From Candidatus Hydrogenedens sp. (GTDB lineage: Bacteria; Hydrogenedentota; Hydrogenedentia; Hydrogenedentales; CAITNO01): 35,547 nt of DNA. Made by a program: the position numbers and the translations under genes. Every line of letters begins with the position of its first letter. The first letter of the stretch is position 1. The notes beneath the pieces were generated by a model. That model was not told the origin of the DNA and did not search any database. It worked only from the letters and a program-made list of their open reading frames with translations. Shown here piece after piece: positions 15,779 to 24,166 of the stretch. Where the stretch lies: assembly GCA_012522755.1 (NCBI GenBank), contig JAAYJV010000157.1, positions 1 through 35,547 on the forward strand. The letters are read 5' to 3'.

Positions 15779-17119
15779 ATGAAGGGGAACCGGTGTTTCG
15801 CAATTTGTCTGGTTCTTTGTTTGTCTGCTGTGGCTGTCCAGGGCCATACATTGATTCCCGGAGAGACTGATGAGTGGGAGGGTTTTACGCGGGTGCAGCC
15901 TGAAGGTCTGGATCTTCCCTGTCAGATTATCCAGCCTCAGAAAGCCGCTCCGCAGAATCCCTGGCTCTGGTGCGCCTCTTCCCCGGAGATGAACCTTCCT
16001 CTTGTACGGGATCTGCTGAAAAAAGGCTTTCATATCGTTTATCTTTCTTCCGAGGCCAGTGCAAGCTTTAGCGAAAGTATGAATCACTGGGACCAGGTCT
16101 ACGGGTGGCTGAAAGACAATACTTCTTTGTCTGAAAAGGCTCTGGTGGAAGCATCGGGCCGTGGCGCCTTGACGGCCTTCGCCTGGCTGGCGAAAAATCC
16201 GGAAGCAGCGGCCGGTATTCTGTCGATCCGTCCCTGGTTGAATCTGCGTGAAGCGGAGGATGCGACTCTGGAAGATCATGACCGGGCTGCACTGGGTCAG
16301 TGGCTTGCAGTGAAGGATCCTGCGGACTTTGAAGAAACGCCGCTGGCCTGTGCCACCGCTTTGGGTAAGGCGATTGTTCCCATGATGTTGATTCAGGAAT
16401 TTCCTCTTGATGCCTGGGACATGGAGCAATACAACAAATTTTATTTTGATTATCGCACGGCCGGGAAGGGTGAATATGATGTGATCAGTTGCAGTGAAGG
16501 TGCGCCACAGAACAATGAATCTCTTTTGTTTCATCAGTGTTATTTTGTGATGAAACATTCCGGTCAGCTGGCGACAACAAAAATTGATGAACCCGTCTCA
16601 AAGGATTCACCCTGGACGGTGGCCGATTTATCCGCCTTGCCCGGCGTCTATGAATTGGATGATACGCTGATACTTGAAAAAGGCGGAGATATGACCGGAA
16701 TTCGTTGGCATGGAGAAGCACCTTCAGAACCTTATGAGATCAGTCTGGAAGCGATGCGTATCGCCGGATCCGATTTTTTTTGCGGACTCACGGTTCCCTA
16801 TGGGGACAGCGCCTTCAGCCTCATTATCGGCGGATGGGGCGGTACCTGTGTGGGCATCTCCAATCTGAACTGGCTGGATGCCTATAACAATGAAACGGCC
16901 TGCTTCAGAAATTTCAATGACCATGAATGGTATACCATCAGACTCCGGGTTGTCGGTGAGCAGATAGAGGCTTGGATAGATGGTGAAAAGCTGGTGGATG
17001 TGGCCGTGGACGGTCGTGATGTGGATGTGCGTTGGGAGATGATGGCTGTGACACCTTTGGGTATCGCAACCTGGCGTACAACGGGGGTCATCAGAAACTT
17101 TCAGGTCAAAGCACTCTGA
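15779..17119 (+). CDS. secreted degenerate alpha/beta-hydrolase with DUF1080-like C-terminal domain
   Basis: This 446-residue protein has a signal peptide (about residues 1-22). The N-terminal part (about 45-250) follows the pattern of small esterases: VYLSSEASASFSESMNHWDQVYGWL, then VEASGRGALTAFAWLAKNPE, which lines up with the nucleophile elbow VEGxSRGGL. Residue 127, where the catalytic Ser should be, is Gly, so the hydrolase looks inactive. The C-terminal part (about 285-446) resembles DUF1080/3-keto-disaccharide hydrolase or concanavalin-type domains (ISLEAMRIAGSDFFCGLTVP, WYTIRLRVVGEQIEAWIDGEKL) that bind or act on sugars. GGAG lies 9 bases before the ATG. It follows the protease gene by 45 bases, so joint export and polymer attack are likely. 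Confidence 0.7.
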   Translation: MKGNRCFAICLVLCLSAVAVQGHTLIPGETDEWEGFTRVQPEGLDLPCQIIQPQKAAPQNPWLWCASSPEMNLPLVRDLLKKGFHIVYLSSEASASFSESMNHWDQVYGWLKDNTSLSEKALVEASGRGALTAFAWLAKNPEAAAGILSIRPWLNLREAEDATLEDHDRAALGQWLAVKDPADFEETPLACATALGKAIVPMMLIQEFPLDAWDMEQYNKFYFDYRTAGKGEYDVISCSEGAPQNNESLLFHQCYFVMKHSGQLATTKIDEPVSKDSPWTVADLSALPGVYELDDTLILEKGGDMTGIRWHGEAPSEPYEISLEAMRIAGSDFFCGLTVPYGDSAFSLIIGGWGGTCVGISNLNWLDAYNNETACFRNFNDHEWYTIRLRVVGEQIEAWIDGEKLVDVAVDGRDVDVRWEMMAVTPLGIATWRTTGVIRNFQVKAL

Positions 17120-17138
17120 TGAGAATTTGAAAGAGATA

Positions 17139-18599
17139 TTAAATATCCCTGCGCAGACGTGCGGGCAGAATATTCAGCTGTTCACGGTATTTGGTCACAG
17201 TTCGCCGGGCAATGCTCACGCCCAGCTCATTGAGTTTATCCGTTATTTTCTGATCGCTGAGGGGTCGTTTTTTATCTTCCTCTTCAATAATCTTTTTGAT
17301 CTGTTCGCAAACAGCTGTGGAGGAGAGTTCTTCCCCTCCGGCTGCGGACAAAGCTGAAGAGAAAAAATATTTCATCTCAAAAACGCCCTGGGGTGTCTGC
17401 ATGTATTTACCGCTGATTGCCCGTGATACGGTACTTTCATGGACGTCCACTTTCACTGCGATCTGCTCCAGGGTCAGCGGCTTCATGGAAGAGGGGCCTT
17501 TTTCCATGAATGCCTTTTGTTCATCGACGATTGCCTGAGCGACTTTCTTGATTGTGTCTTCACGACGTTCAATATTGCGCAGCAGCAGTTGCGCCGCATC
17601 GACATGAGCGTCCACATAGCGTTTGTCATCCTGGCTCTGTTTTTTGCTGCGTATATCGCGGATATAGGCCTCATCTATAGAAAGTCCGGAGAGATTGTCC
17701 GCTGTCAGCATGGCGATAAAGTCATCCCCGATTTTTTCCACGGTAATTTCCGGATAAATATAGACAGGCTGTTCCTGGCTGTATTCTCTTCCCGGGAAAG
17801 GGTTGAGAGTGGCCAGAAGTCGGTTGAGTTCTTTTACCCGCTCTTCACTGATTCCCATTGCTTCGGCAATGGGCGAGAATTTCCGGTTGAGCAGCTTATC
17901 CCAATGTTCGGTCAGCATGGTGATGAGCTCAGGTTCTTTGGGATATTCGGCTTCTATCTGCATGGTGAGACATTCGATGAGCGTTGCAGCGCCGATACCT
18001 GTGGGCTCGAATTTTTTGATGATTTCCAGCACAGCTGATACAGCGGCCGGAGTGGTTTTCAGTTCTTCAGCGATTTCCTGCACAGAGCCTGTAAACATAC
18101 CGTCCGGATTGATATCTCCGATGATGATACGTTCACCGATGGCCAGTTGCTGCGGATCGGAACAGGTCAGGCTGAGTTGACGGAGGAGATAAGCGCTGAG
18201 CGATTCCTCTCTGGTAATGGAATCCTGATAGTACTGGTAGCGCGCCTCCAGATCAGGGTTCCGGCTGAAGTCGCTGTAGTCGCGAAAAGAATCAGCGCTG
18301 TCCTGATGGATCTGTGAGATATTCTCATCCACCTTCGCCTGGACAGCGTTTTCGTAAGCCGCTTCATTGGCTTCATCTTCGGCTGTTGCGGGCGGGGTGA
18401 AGTTATCCAGCGCTTCGGAGAGAATAATCTCGCGGGGAGAGCTGCGGTCCAGAAAAGGATTGGTTTCCACTTGCTCATCAATGTACTGGTCCAGCTCCAG
18501 GCTGCTCATCTGCAGAATGGCCAGAGACTGCTGCATTTGCGGGGATAATGTGAGCCGCAGTTCCGGACGCTGTTGTATTTGAGGAGTGATATTGAGCAT
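17139..18599 (-). CDS. rpoN: RNA polymerase sigma-54 factor
   Basis: This 486-residue protein is full length for sigma-54, which directs RNA polymerase to -24/-12 promoters and needs an AAA+ activator. Region I is rich in Gln and Leu (LTLSPQMQQSLAILQMSSLELDQYI). An acidic region II and the core-binding domain follow. The C-terminal RpoN box ARRTVTKYREQL is intact. I choose the ATG at 18599 (MLNITPQIQQ), which matches family N-termini. An upstream ATG at 18635 lies directly next to a TATAAT that reads as the gene's own -10 element. No bacterial enhancer-binding activator, hpf or ptsN-like usual neighbour is adjacent, but an EIIA-domain gene lies 4.5 kb away. Confidence 0.95.
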   Translation of the reverse strand: MLNITPQIQQRPELRLTLSPQMQQSLAILQMSSLELDQYIDEQVETNPFLDRSSPREIILSEALDNFTPPATAEDEANEAAYENAVQAKVDENISQIHQDSADSFRDYSDFSRNPDLEARYQYYQDSITREESLSAYLLRQLSLTCSDPQQLAIGERIIIGDINPDGMFTGSVQEIAEELKTTPAAVSAVLEIIKKFEPTGIGAATLIECLTMQIEAEYPKEPELITMLTEHWDKLLNRKFSPIAEAMGISEERVKELNRLLATLNPFPGREYSQEQPVYIYPEITVEKIGDDFIAMLTADNLSGLSIDEAYIRDIRSKKQSQDDKRYVDAHVDAAQLLLRNIERREDTIKKVAQAIVDEQKAFMEKGPSSMKPLTLEQIAVKVDVHESTVSRAISGKYMQTPQGVFEMKYFFSSALSAAGGEELSSTAVCEQIKKIIEEEDKKRPLSDQKITDKLNELGVSIARRTVTKYREQLNILPARLRRDI

Positions 18600-18980
18600 T
18601 TTGAAGTATCCGACGAAAGTACATCCAATACGCATATTATACCCTGTAAAGGTCTTGGAAACGCACTTTGTCCGTGAAAAAATTTGGTGGATGCAAGTCG
18701 GAGAAGCAATTTGAAGTTGAAAGTCTGTTCCACAGCTTTGTTTTTTTTACACCTGGGAGACTCGGGAAAGCAGGTATCTCAATATGAGCAAGTGCATTGA
18801 TACCTGCGCAGTTTTCCGGTTTTGCAGAGAGTGACGGGGTGAGATGTTGCTGAAAATTGTCCGTTGATCAGGCGGGGATGACCACAGTTTTTATGGAAGA
18901 AGCTTTTGAGCTCAACCAGCATTTGTGCCCGCACTTGCAGTTTTCGGGAGGCTGTGCCACAATAGAGAGAGAGGAAAGCA
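18600..18980. other. 381-base divergent region between rpoN and pcm
   Basis: On the minus strand a TATAAT immediately upstream of 18635 is a likely -10 element of rpoN; no good -35 element is seen. On the plus strand there are two alternative hairpins (18751-18807) and a 16-codon Cys-rich open frame (18784-18834). TTGCAG with ACAATA just before pcm (18936-18965) could be its promoter, with an 18-base spacer. Otherwise nothing recognisable is present. Confidence 0.45.
18770..18807. repeat. inverted repeat (hairpin) upstream of pcm
   Basis: GCAGGTATC (18770-18778) pairs with GATACCTGC (18799-18807). Alternatively, GCAGGTA plus TCAAT can pair with ATTGA plus TACCTGC, with a 2-base bulge. The first arm can also pair with ACCTG at 18751-18755, so two mutually exclusive structures exist. 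No T-run follows, so it is not a plain terminator. Confidence 0.5.
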
Positions 18981-19640
18981 ATGATTCCGGACAGTGATTA
19001 TTTCAAACAAGCGCGAAAAAAAATGGTGAAAGAACAGATTCGCAAGCGGGGTGTGAAAGATCCGCGGGTTTTGGATGCACTTCTGACTGTACCCAGGCAT
19101 TTGTTTGTTGAGAAATCGCTGCAAAAAGAGGCCTATGAAGACAGGCCACAGCCCATTGCCGAGGAACAGACCATTTCACAACCCTATATCGTCGCAGCCA
19201 TGACAGAATGGTTGAACCCCTTCCCGGAGAGTCGTGTTCTGGAAATCGGTACAGGTTCCGGATATCAGGCGGCTGTCCTTGCCCTTCTGGCCCGGGAGGT
19301 TTACACGGTGGAACGGCATCGGGCTCTGCATCTGGAGGCGGCCGAACGGTTGAAACGCCTCAATTTTCATCAGGTGATTTGTGTTTTGAGTGATGGCAGT
19401 CTTGGCTATGAGGCCGCCGCTCCCTATGACGGCATTCTTGTCACAGCGGGTGCTCCCCATATTCCGGAGGCTTTGCTCAACCAGCTCAATGACGGGGGTG
19501 TCCTGGTCGCGCCTGTTGGTGATCGCAGGCATCAGCGGCTCATCCGCATTACCCGGCTGGGCGATGAGTTTGTCCGGGAAGAAGGCACCCCCTGCCGTTT
19601 CGTACCGCTCATCGGCAATCAGGGCTGGCCGGAAAAATAA
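18981..19640 (+). CDS. pcm: protein-L-isoaspartate O-methyltransferase
   Basis: This 219-residue protein is a full-length Pcm. It uses S-adenosylmethionine to methylate L-isoaspartyl residues formed by spontaneous ageing of proteins and so starts their repair. The family signatures are MVKEQIRKRGVKDPRVLDAL at the N-terminus, EEQTISQPYIVAAMTEWL, the SAM-binding loop VLEIGTGSGYQAAVLA (86-101), and PYDGILVTAGAPHIPEALL. GAGAGGAAAG precedes the ATG. It converges with the symporter gene with only 12 bases between stops and is not part of a larger operon here. Confidence 0.95.
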   Translation: MIPDSDYFKQARKKMVKEQIRKRGVKDPRVLDALLTVPRHLFVEKSLQKEAYEDRPQPIAEEQTISQPYIVAAMTEWLNPFPESRVLEIGTGSGYQAAVLALLAREVYTVERHRALHLEAAERLKRLNFHQVICVLSDGSLGYEAAAPYDGILVTAGAPHIPEALLNQLNDGGVLVAPVGDRRHQRLIRITRLGDEFVREEGTPCRFVPLIGNQGWPEK

Positions 19641-19652
19641 GACAGCCGTTCT

Positions 19653-21440
19653 TCAGTCCTTTGCCAGCAGTTGTCGCCATTTGTATACGAGGATCAGAGC
19701 CGACAGCACAGCCACGACAGTGAGGATACCACCGGGCAGATAGTTACCGTAGATGAGGTATCCGGTAGCGAAGAGGGCACTGTATATGCTCAGGCAACCC
19801 AGAAGCATGCAGAGAATTCCCAGAGGCACCTGCCAGGCCTTGTCATGGGCATCAACACTTTCGGGATCCGGTGGAAACTGTTTCCAGCCCGGACCGCCGG
19901 GGCGGATCAGGGTGCAGAAACGTTGCAGCACTTCCCGGTCCACGGGCCGGGTCAGCCAGGTAACCGTCAGCCAGCCCGCTGTGGTGATCCCTACGGTAAG
20001 AATCAGTTGCATCGCATCACTGAGGGGCGCAAAGCCGAAGCGATGATGGAGAAAGCGGAAATAGACAGCCACGAAAAAGGAGATGATCATGGCGGCGATT
20101 TCACTGGCTGCATTGATACGCCACCAGAACCAGCGCAGAATAAAGATGAGGCCAGTGCCCGCGCCGACCATGAGCATGATCTGGAAGTTGTCGCGGGCCG
20201 ATTCCATGACCAGCGCCACACATCCGGCAAGTATCATGAGAACCACAGTCACAACTCTTCCCACGAGGACCAGTTCTTTTTCACTCGCCTCCGGTCGCAG
20301 AAAACGGCTGTAAAAATCGTGGACCGCATAGGAGGCGCCCCAGTTCAGATGGGTGGAAATGGTGGACATATAGGCTGCAATGAGCGAGGCGATCACGACC
20401 CCGAGCAGGCCTGTCGGCAGGAAGGTGAGCATGGCGGAATAGCCCATGTCATGACCGATGATATTGGCTGCGTGAGGAAAGGCTTCCTTCAGAGAATCAA
20501 GACTGGGAAAGACGAGAAGAGAACACAAGGCCACCAGAATCCAGGGCCAGGGACGCAAGGCATAGTGGGCTGCATTGAAAAGGAACACGGCACCTACAGC
20601 GTTCTTTTCGTCTTTGGCCGCCAACATGCGCTGGGCGATATAACTGCCGCCACCCGGCTCCGATCCGGGATACCAGACACTCCACCATTGCACAATGATG
20701 GGCATGAGAAAAATGGCCACGAGCACACCCCGCTGGTCGGGATCCGTGAAACTTGGAAAGATGGAAAGCTTTCCTTCCAGAAGGGGATGGGCGAGCATGC
20801 TTGACAAGCCGCCCACATCGGGATGGCGCAGGGCTATGACTGCGGCGGCCACAGCGCCGATCATGGCAATGGTAAACTGGATCAGGTCCGTAACGAGCAC
20901 ACCGCGCAAGCCGCCTGAAGAGCTGTAGATCACCGTCACCGTACCTGCAATAAGAATGGTTTGTATGGGCGTAAGATTGAGCAAAACACTTCCGATTTTA
21001 ATGGCGGCGAGAGAAACGGAAGCCATGATAATCACATTGAAGAAAACACCCAGGTAGACGGCGCGGAAGCCTCGGAGAAAAGCGGCCGATTTGCCACTGT
21101 AGCGCAGTTCATAAAATTCCAGGTCTGTAAGCACGCCCGAACGGCGCCACAAACGGGCATATACAAAGACAGTCAACATGCCTGTGGGGAGAAAAGCCCA
21201 CCAGACCCAGTTGCCCATGACACCGTCTTCACGGACAATGTTGGCCACGAGATTGGGCGTGTCCGTGGAAAAGGTGGTGGCCACCATGGAGATTCCCAGC
21301 AACCACCAGGGCATGCTCCGGCCGGCTGCGAAAAACTCTGCGGTACTTTTCCCTGCACGGCGGGTCATGGCCAATCCGACTACGAGATAAAATAAAAAGA
21401 AAAAAACAACTATCGACCAGTCAAGGGGTGAAACTACCAT
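19653..21440 (-). CDS. sodium/solute symporter (SSS family)
   Basis: This 595-residue membrane protein has about 13-15 hydrophobic helices and the pattern of the SSS family, which couples sodium entry to uptake of sugars, sialic acids, amino acids or other organic solutes. Family features include the N-terminal DWSIVVFFFLFYLVVGL, AEFFAAGRSMPWWLLGISMVATTFSTDTPN in the first pair of helices, and YSSSGGLRGVLVTDLIQF. IAAYMSTISTHLNWGASYAVHDFY, a variant of the sodium-site helix region, is also present. The substrate cannot be read from sequence. It is the last gene of the (-) group with sulfatase, aldo/keto reductase and GT2, which would fit uptake of a desulfated sugar. AAGGG lies 8 bases before the ATG. 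Confidence 0.9.
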   Translation of the reverse strand: MVVSPLDWSIVVFFFLFYLVVGLAMTRRAGKSTAEFFAAGRSMPWWLLGISMVATTFSTDTPNLVANIVREDGVMGNWVWWAFLPTGMLTVFVYARLWRRSGVLTDLEFYELRYSGKSAAFLRGFRAVYLGVFFNVIIMASVSLAAIKIGSVLLNLTPIQTILIAGTVTVIYSSSGGLRGVLVTDLIQFTIAMIGAVAAAVIALRHPDVGGLSSMLAHPLLEGKLSIFPSFTDPDQRGVLVAIFLMPIIVQWWSVWYPGSEPGGGSYIAQRMLAAKDEKNAVGAVFLFNAAHYALRPWPWILVALCSLLVFPSLDSLKEAFPHAANIIGHDMGYSAMLTFLPTGLLGVVIASLIAAYMSTISTHLNWGASYAVHDFYSRFLRPEASEKELVLVGRVVTVVLMILAGCVALVMESARDNFQIMLMVGAGTGLIFILRWFWWRINAASEIAAMIISFFVAVYFRFLHHRFGFAPLSDAMQLILTVGITTAGWLTVTWLTRPVDREVLQRFCTLIRPGGPGWKQFPPDPESVDAHDKAWQVPLGILCMLLGCLSIYSALFATGYLIYGNYLPGGILTVVAVLSALILVYKWRQLLAKD

Positions 21441-21487
21441 GGCATGCCCTTCTCTTGAAGCATTGACACTACCCTGTTACAGTATGC

Positions 21488-21973
21488 TCATGCACGACTT
21501 CTGATGAAATCAACGACAGCCTGAGCATGGCCCTTCGCTTTGACCTTGCTCCAGACTTGGATCACTTTACCACTGCCATCAATGAGGAAAGTAGTGCGTT
21601 CAATACCCATGTATTTGCGGCCGCACATTTTCTTTTCCACCCAGACGCCGTATTTTTCAGCAATGGCATGTTCAGTATCGGAGAGGAGCAGAAAGTTCAG
21701 GTTCAACTTTTCCGCAAAGCGACAATCTGATGAGGGGCTGTCGGGGCTCAGGCCGAGAACGACAGCATCGAGCTTTTCCAGTTCCTTGCTCAGATCACGG
21801 AATTCCTGGGCTTCCAGGGTACAGCCGGGCGTATTGTTCTTCGGGTAGAAATACAATACTACCAGCTTGCCTTTGAACTCGCTGAGCCTTACTTTCTTCT
21901 GCTCACTGGACTCCAAGTGGAAGGCGGGTGCCTTTTTACCCAGAAGCGGGTGATTGTCTGCTTTTTCAGCCAT
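21488..21973 (-). CDS. bcp: thiol peroxidase, Bcp/PrxQ-type peroxiredoxin
   Basis: This 161-residue cytoplasmic protein reduces hydrogen peroxide and organic hydroperoxides with electrons from thioredoxin. The peroxidatic Cys51 sits in YPKNNTPGCTLEAQEFRD. The partner Cys five residues later, seen in E. coli Bcp, is Gln56 here. Cys84 in SSDCRFAEK lies in the following helix and could be the resolving Cys, as in the other PrxQ subtype; Cys117 is a further option. AAGGAG stands 8 bases before the ATG. The gene is 47 bases upstream of the symporter and 32 bases downstream of the GT2 gene, so they are probably co-transcribed. Confidence 0.93.
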   Translation of the reverse strand: MAEKADNHPLLGKKAPAFHLESSEQKKVRLSEFKGKLVVLYFYPKNNTPGCTLEAQEFRDLSKELEKLDAVVLGLSPDSPSSDCRFAEKLNLNFLLLSDTEHAIAEKYGVWVEKKMCGRKYMGIERTTFLIDGSGKVIQVWSKVKAKGHAQAVVDFIRSRA

Positions 21974-22005
21974 TGTAAAATTCTCCTTCTATTTTAAAGT
22001 GTATG

Positions 22006-22974
22006 TCAACTTCCTGTTACTTCTTCTTCCCACGGGGTCTCTTCATAAATTTCCACAAATCGCTTCGGATCGGGAGGAGGCATGCGATAGAGCATCAGCT
22101 CCGCCAGTTTGTTTTGATTATAAAAGGTATACAATTGATATATAACCATGTTAAAGAAAAAGACGACAAAAATGAGACCCAGACCAACGGGTATTTCAGT
22201 GAACAAAATCCCCAGACTCAGAAGCACTGAATTCACAATCACCAGAACAGTACTCCAGCGGACCAGGGTTTTGTGGGCACGGTACAGCAGGGCATCCTGA
22301 TTCTTGAGAATAAAGTTAGCGCTCTGAACATCGACCTCGCCTTTTTGGATTCTTGAAAAGCCATACTTGGATTTTCCGAATTTGCGAGGATGGTGACGTA
22401 CGGGAATTTCCGTGACCTTGAAGCCCAGATAGGAGGCAAATACAGGGATGAGCCGATGCATATCACTCCAAAGACGCAGGCTCTTCGCCACTTCCATGCC
22501 CATGGCTTTGAAGCCCGTGTTGACATCATGCAGAGGAAGCGAAAATTGGTGGGCAATACGTTTGTTCCAGGCGCGGGAGGGAAGAGTTTTATGCCAGGGG
22601 TCATGGCGTTTTTTCTTCCAGCCACAGACCAGATCATAACCTTCATCCAGCTTGGCGAGCATCCTGGGAATTTCCGCGGGATCATCCTGAAGATCGGCAT
22701 CCATGGTAATGAGTATGTCCCCTTTCGCCACGGCGAAGGCCGCTTCCAGAGCGGCTGTCTTGCCACAGTTGCGTCGGAGCCGCATCAACTCAATGCGGGG
22801 GTCCTCCTGCCGGAGACCTTGCAGCACCTCCCAGGAATCATCGGTGCTGCCATCGTCCACAAAAAGAATGCGGAAAGGATGAGCACCCACATGCTCAGTG
22901 ATTCCCTGTGCAAGAGCGGCCAGGGTGGGGGCTTCGTTATACAGGGGAATCACAAAAGTGATCTTCTTCAACAC
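22006..22974 (-). CDS. GT2 glycosyltransferase with C-terminal membrane anchor (GtrB/DPM1-like)
   Basis: This 322-residue protein begins with a GT-A fold: TFVIPLYNEAPTLAALAQGI, LFVDDGSTDDSW (Asp40, Asp41) and MDADLQDDP with the DxD metal site Asp92-Asp94. RKFGKSKYGFSRI follows, typical of polyprenyl-phosphate sugar transferases such as GtrB, ArnC and dolichol-phosphate mannose synthase. Two membrane helices follow at about 240-290. It probably transfers glucose, mannose or a similar sugar from a nucleotide to undecaprenyl phosphate for cell-surface glycosylation. The start is GTG at 22974 with GGAGG 6 bases upstream. The acceptor modification enzymes are not seen nearby. Confidence 0.9.
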   Translation of the reverse strand: MLKKITFVIPLYNEAPTLAALAQGITEHVGAHPFRILFVDDGSTDDSWEVLQGLRQEDPRIELMRLRRNCGKTAALEAAFAVAKGDILITMDADLQDDPAEIPRMLAKLDEGYDLVCGWKKKRHDPWHKTLPSRAWNKRIAHQFSLPLHDVNTGFKAMGMEVAKSLRLWSDMHRLIPVFASYLGFKVTEIPVRHHPRKFGKSKYGFSRIQKGEVDVQSANFILKNQDALLYRAHKTLVRWSTVLVIVNSVLLSLGILFTEIPVGLGLIFVVFFFNMVIYQLYTFYNQNKLAELMLYRMPPPDPKRFVEIYEETPWEEEVTGS

Positions 22975-23049
22975 GGACTTCCTCCATGGCTTCCCAAAGC
23001 AACTGCAGAATCCAAAAGAACCGGAGCAATTACTTCAGCAGCCCTTGTC

Positions 23050-24045
23050 TCAAAAAATACGCTGGTTGTCATCGGACTCCCACATGTCACAGTTTTTGCC
23101 CAGTGCCACCTTGAGCGGATAGGTGGCTTCATTGAGCTGAGCCGTTGCTGCAGGGCCTATATCCAGGTTGACGGCCTGCAGATTGAAGAGCAGCTGCTCC
23201 ACTTTGCGCGAACCGATAATCACGGAGGAAAGGCCTGGCTGACGCATGAGCCAGCAGAGACTCAGTACAGCCAGGGGCACCCCGATGGCTTCGGCAAAAT
23301 CACTGAGATCTTCCAGGGTATCCCACAGGATCTTTTCATGGCCCACCTGACCATGGCGTGTCCCTTCGCGGGTACAGGAAAAATGACGGGTCCGACGGCG
23401 TTGAAAAGGAATATCTTCAATGGATGCATAACGTCCGCTGAGCAGCCCCTGCATGAGAGGCATATAGGCCAGGACGCCGAGCTTGTTTTTCTGACATGCG
23501 GGAATCATTTCATATTCGGGAGCACGGAATAACATGTTGTAGCCGATCTGATTGGATACAGCCTGGCCCGTCGCCATCCAGTCCCGGATATTTCTCCTGC
23601 CGAAATTGGAGATACCCACTTCAACAATCTTGCCTTCTGCGCGAAGTTTCTCCAGACTGTCCTGCACGCCTTCAAAATCTTCCGTGGGGAAAGGCCAGTG
23701 AATCTGATAGAGATCAATGCGATCCGTCTGCAAGCGGTTCAGGCTGTTTTCGCAGGCGGCACGCACGCCTTCCGCTGTACAGTGCTGGGTGGATACTTTC
23801 GAAGCGATCAGCACTTCATCGCGACGGCCTTTCAAGGCCGAACCCAGAATCTCTTCGGAACAGCCATTGCCGTAGAGCTCCGCTGTATCGAAGAGAGTGA
23901 TCCCATGATCAATGGCCGCCGCAACCAGGTCTTCCGCTTTCGAGCACTCATCATCTCCCCAGAAACCAGGGTCGCCAAGTTGCCAGACTCCCAGAGAAAG
24001 AGCGGAGACACGCAGCTTACTGTCGCCCAGAGTGTTGTAATACAT
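23050..24045 (-). CDS. aldo/keto reductase
   Basis: This 331-residue protein is an NADPH-dependent oxidoreductase of the AKR superfamily with a TIM-barrel fold. The catalytic tetrad is complete: Asp53 and Tyr58 in LFDTAELYGNG, Lys83 in LIASKVS and His116 in DLYQIHWPFP. EVGISNFGRRNI and the C-terminal SSVIIGSRKVEQLLFN (cofactor-phosphate binding) are also present. It resembles the YajO/general-stress type that acts on sugar aldehydes and related carbonyls. AAAGGACA precedes the ATG. It lies in the (-) group downstream of the sulfatase, so it may process a sugar released by it; that is inference. Confidence 0.92.
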   Translation of the reverse strand: MYYNTLGDSKLRVSALSLGVWQLGDPGFWGDDECSKAEDLVAAAIDHGITLFDTAELYGNGCSEEILGSALKGRRDEVLIASKVSTQHCTAEGVRAACENSLNRLQTDRIDLYQIHWPFPTEDFEGVQDSLEKLRAEGKIVEVGISNFGRRNIRDWMATGQAVSNQIGYNMLFRAPEYEMIPACQKNKLGVLAYMPLMQGLLSGRYASIEDIPFQRRRTRHFSCTREGTRHGQVGHEKILWDTLEDLSDFAEAIGVPLAVLSLCWLMRQPGLSSVIIGSRKVEQLLFNLQAVNLDIGPAATAQLNEATYPLKVALGKNCDMWESDDNQRIF

Positions 24046-24166
24046 AAAAAGTGTCCTTTATTGCTTATGGGCCTCGTTTCAATGCATTGTAATGCAAGGG
24101 CCCACTTACAGGCAATTGTACAAGATTTGCAGCTCTTCAATAACGGCACTATTCATCAGCCGACAC

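Noticed and set aside
15503-16558. Minus-strand frame across the protease and esterase-like genes
   Set aside because: Antisense shadow; Arg/Gln-rich without domain features.
18631-18660. dif-like sequence near the sign change in strand composition
   Set aside because: The left arm partly resembles a XerC site, but the right arm does not match a XerD site, and the stretch is better explained as the rpoN -10 region.
22390-23532. Long plus-strand frame across the GT2 and aldo/keto reductase genes
   Set aside because: It spans two well-supported minus-strand genes and the gap between them, with no own motifs.
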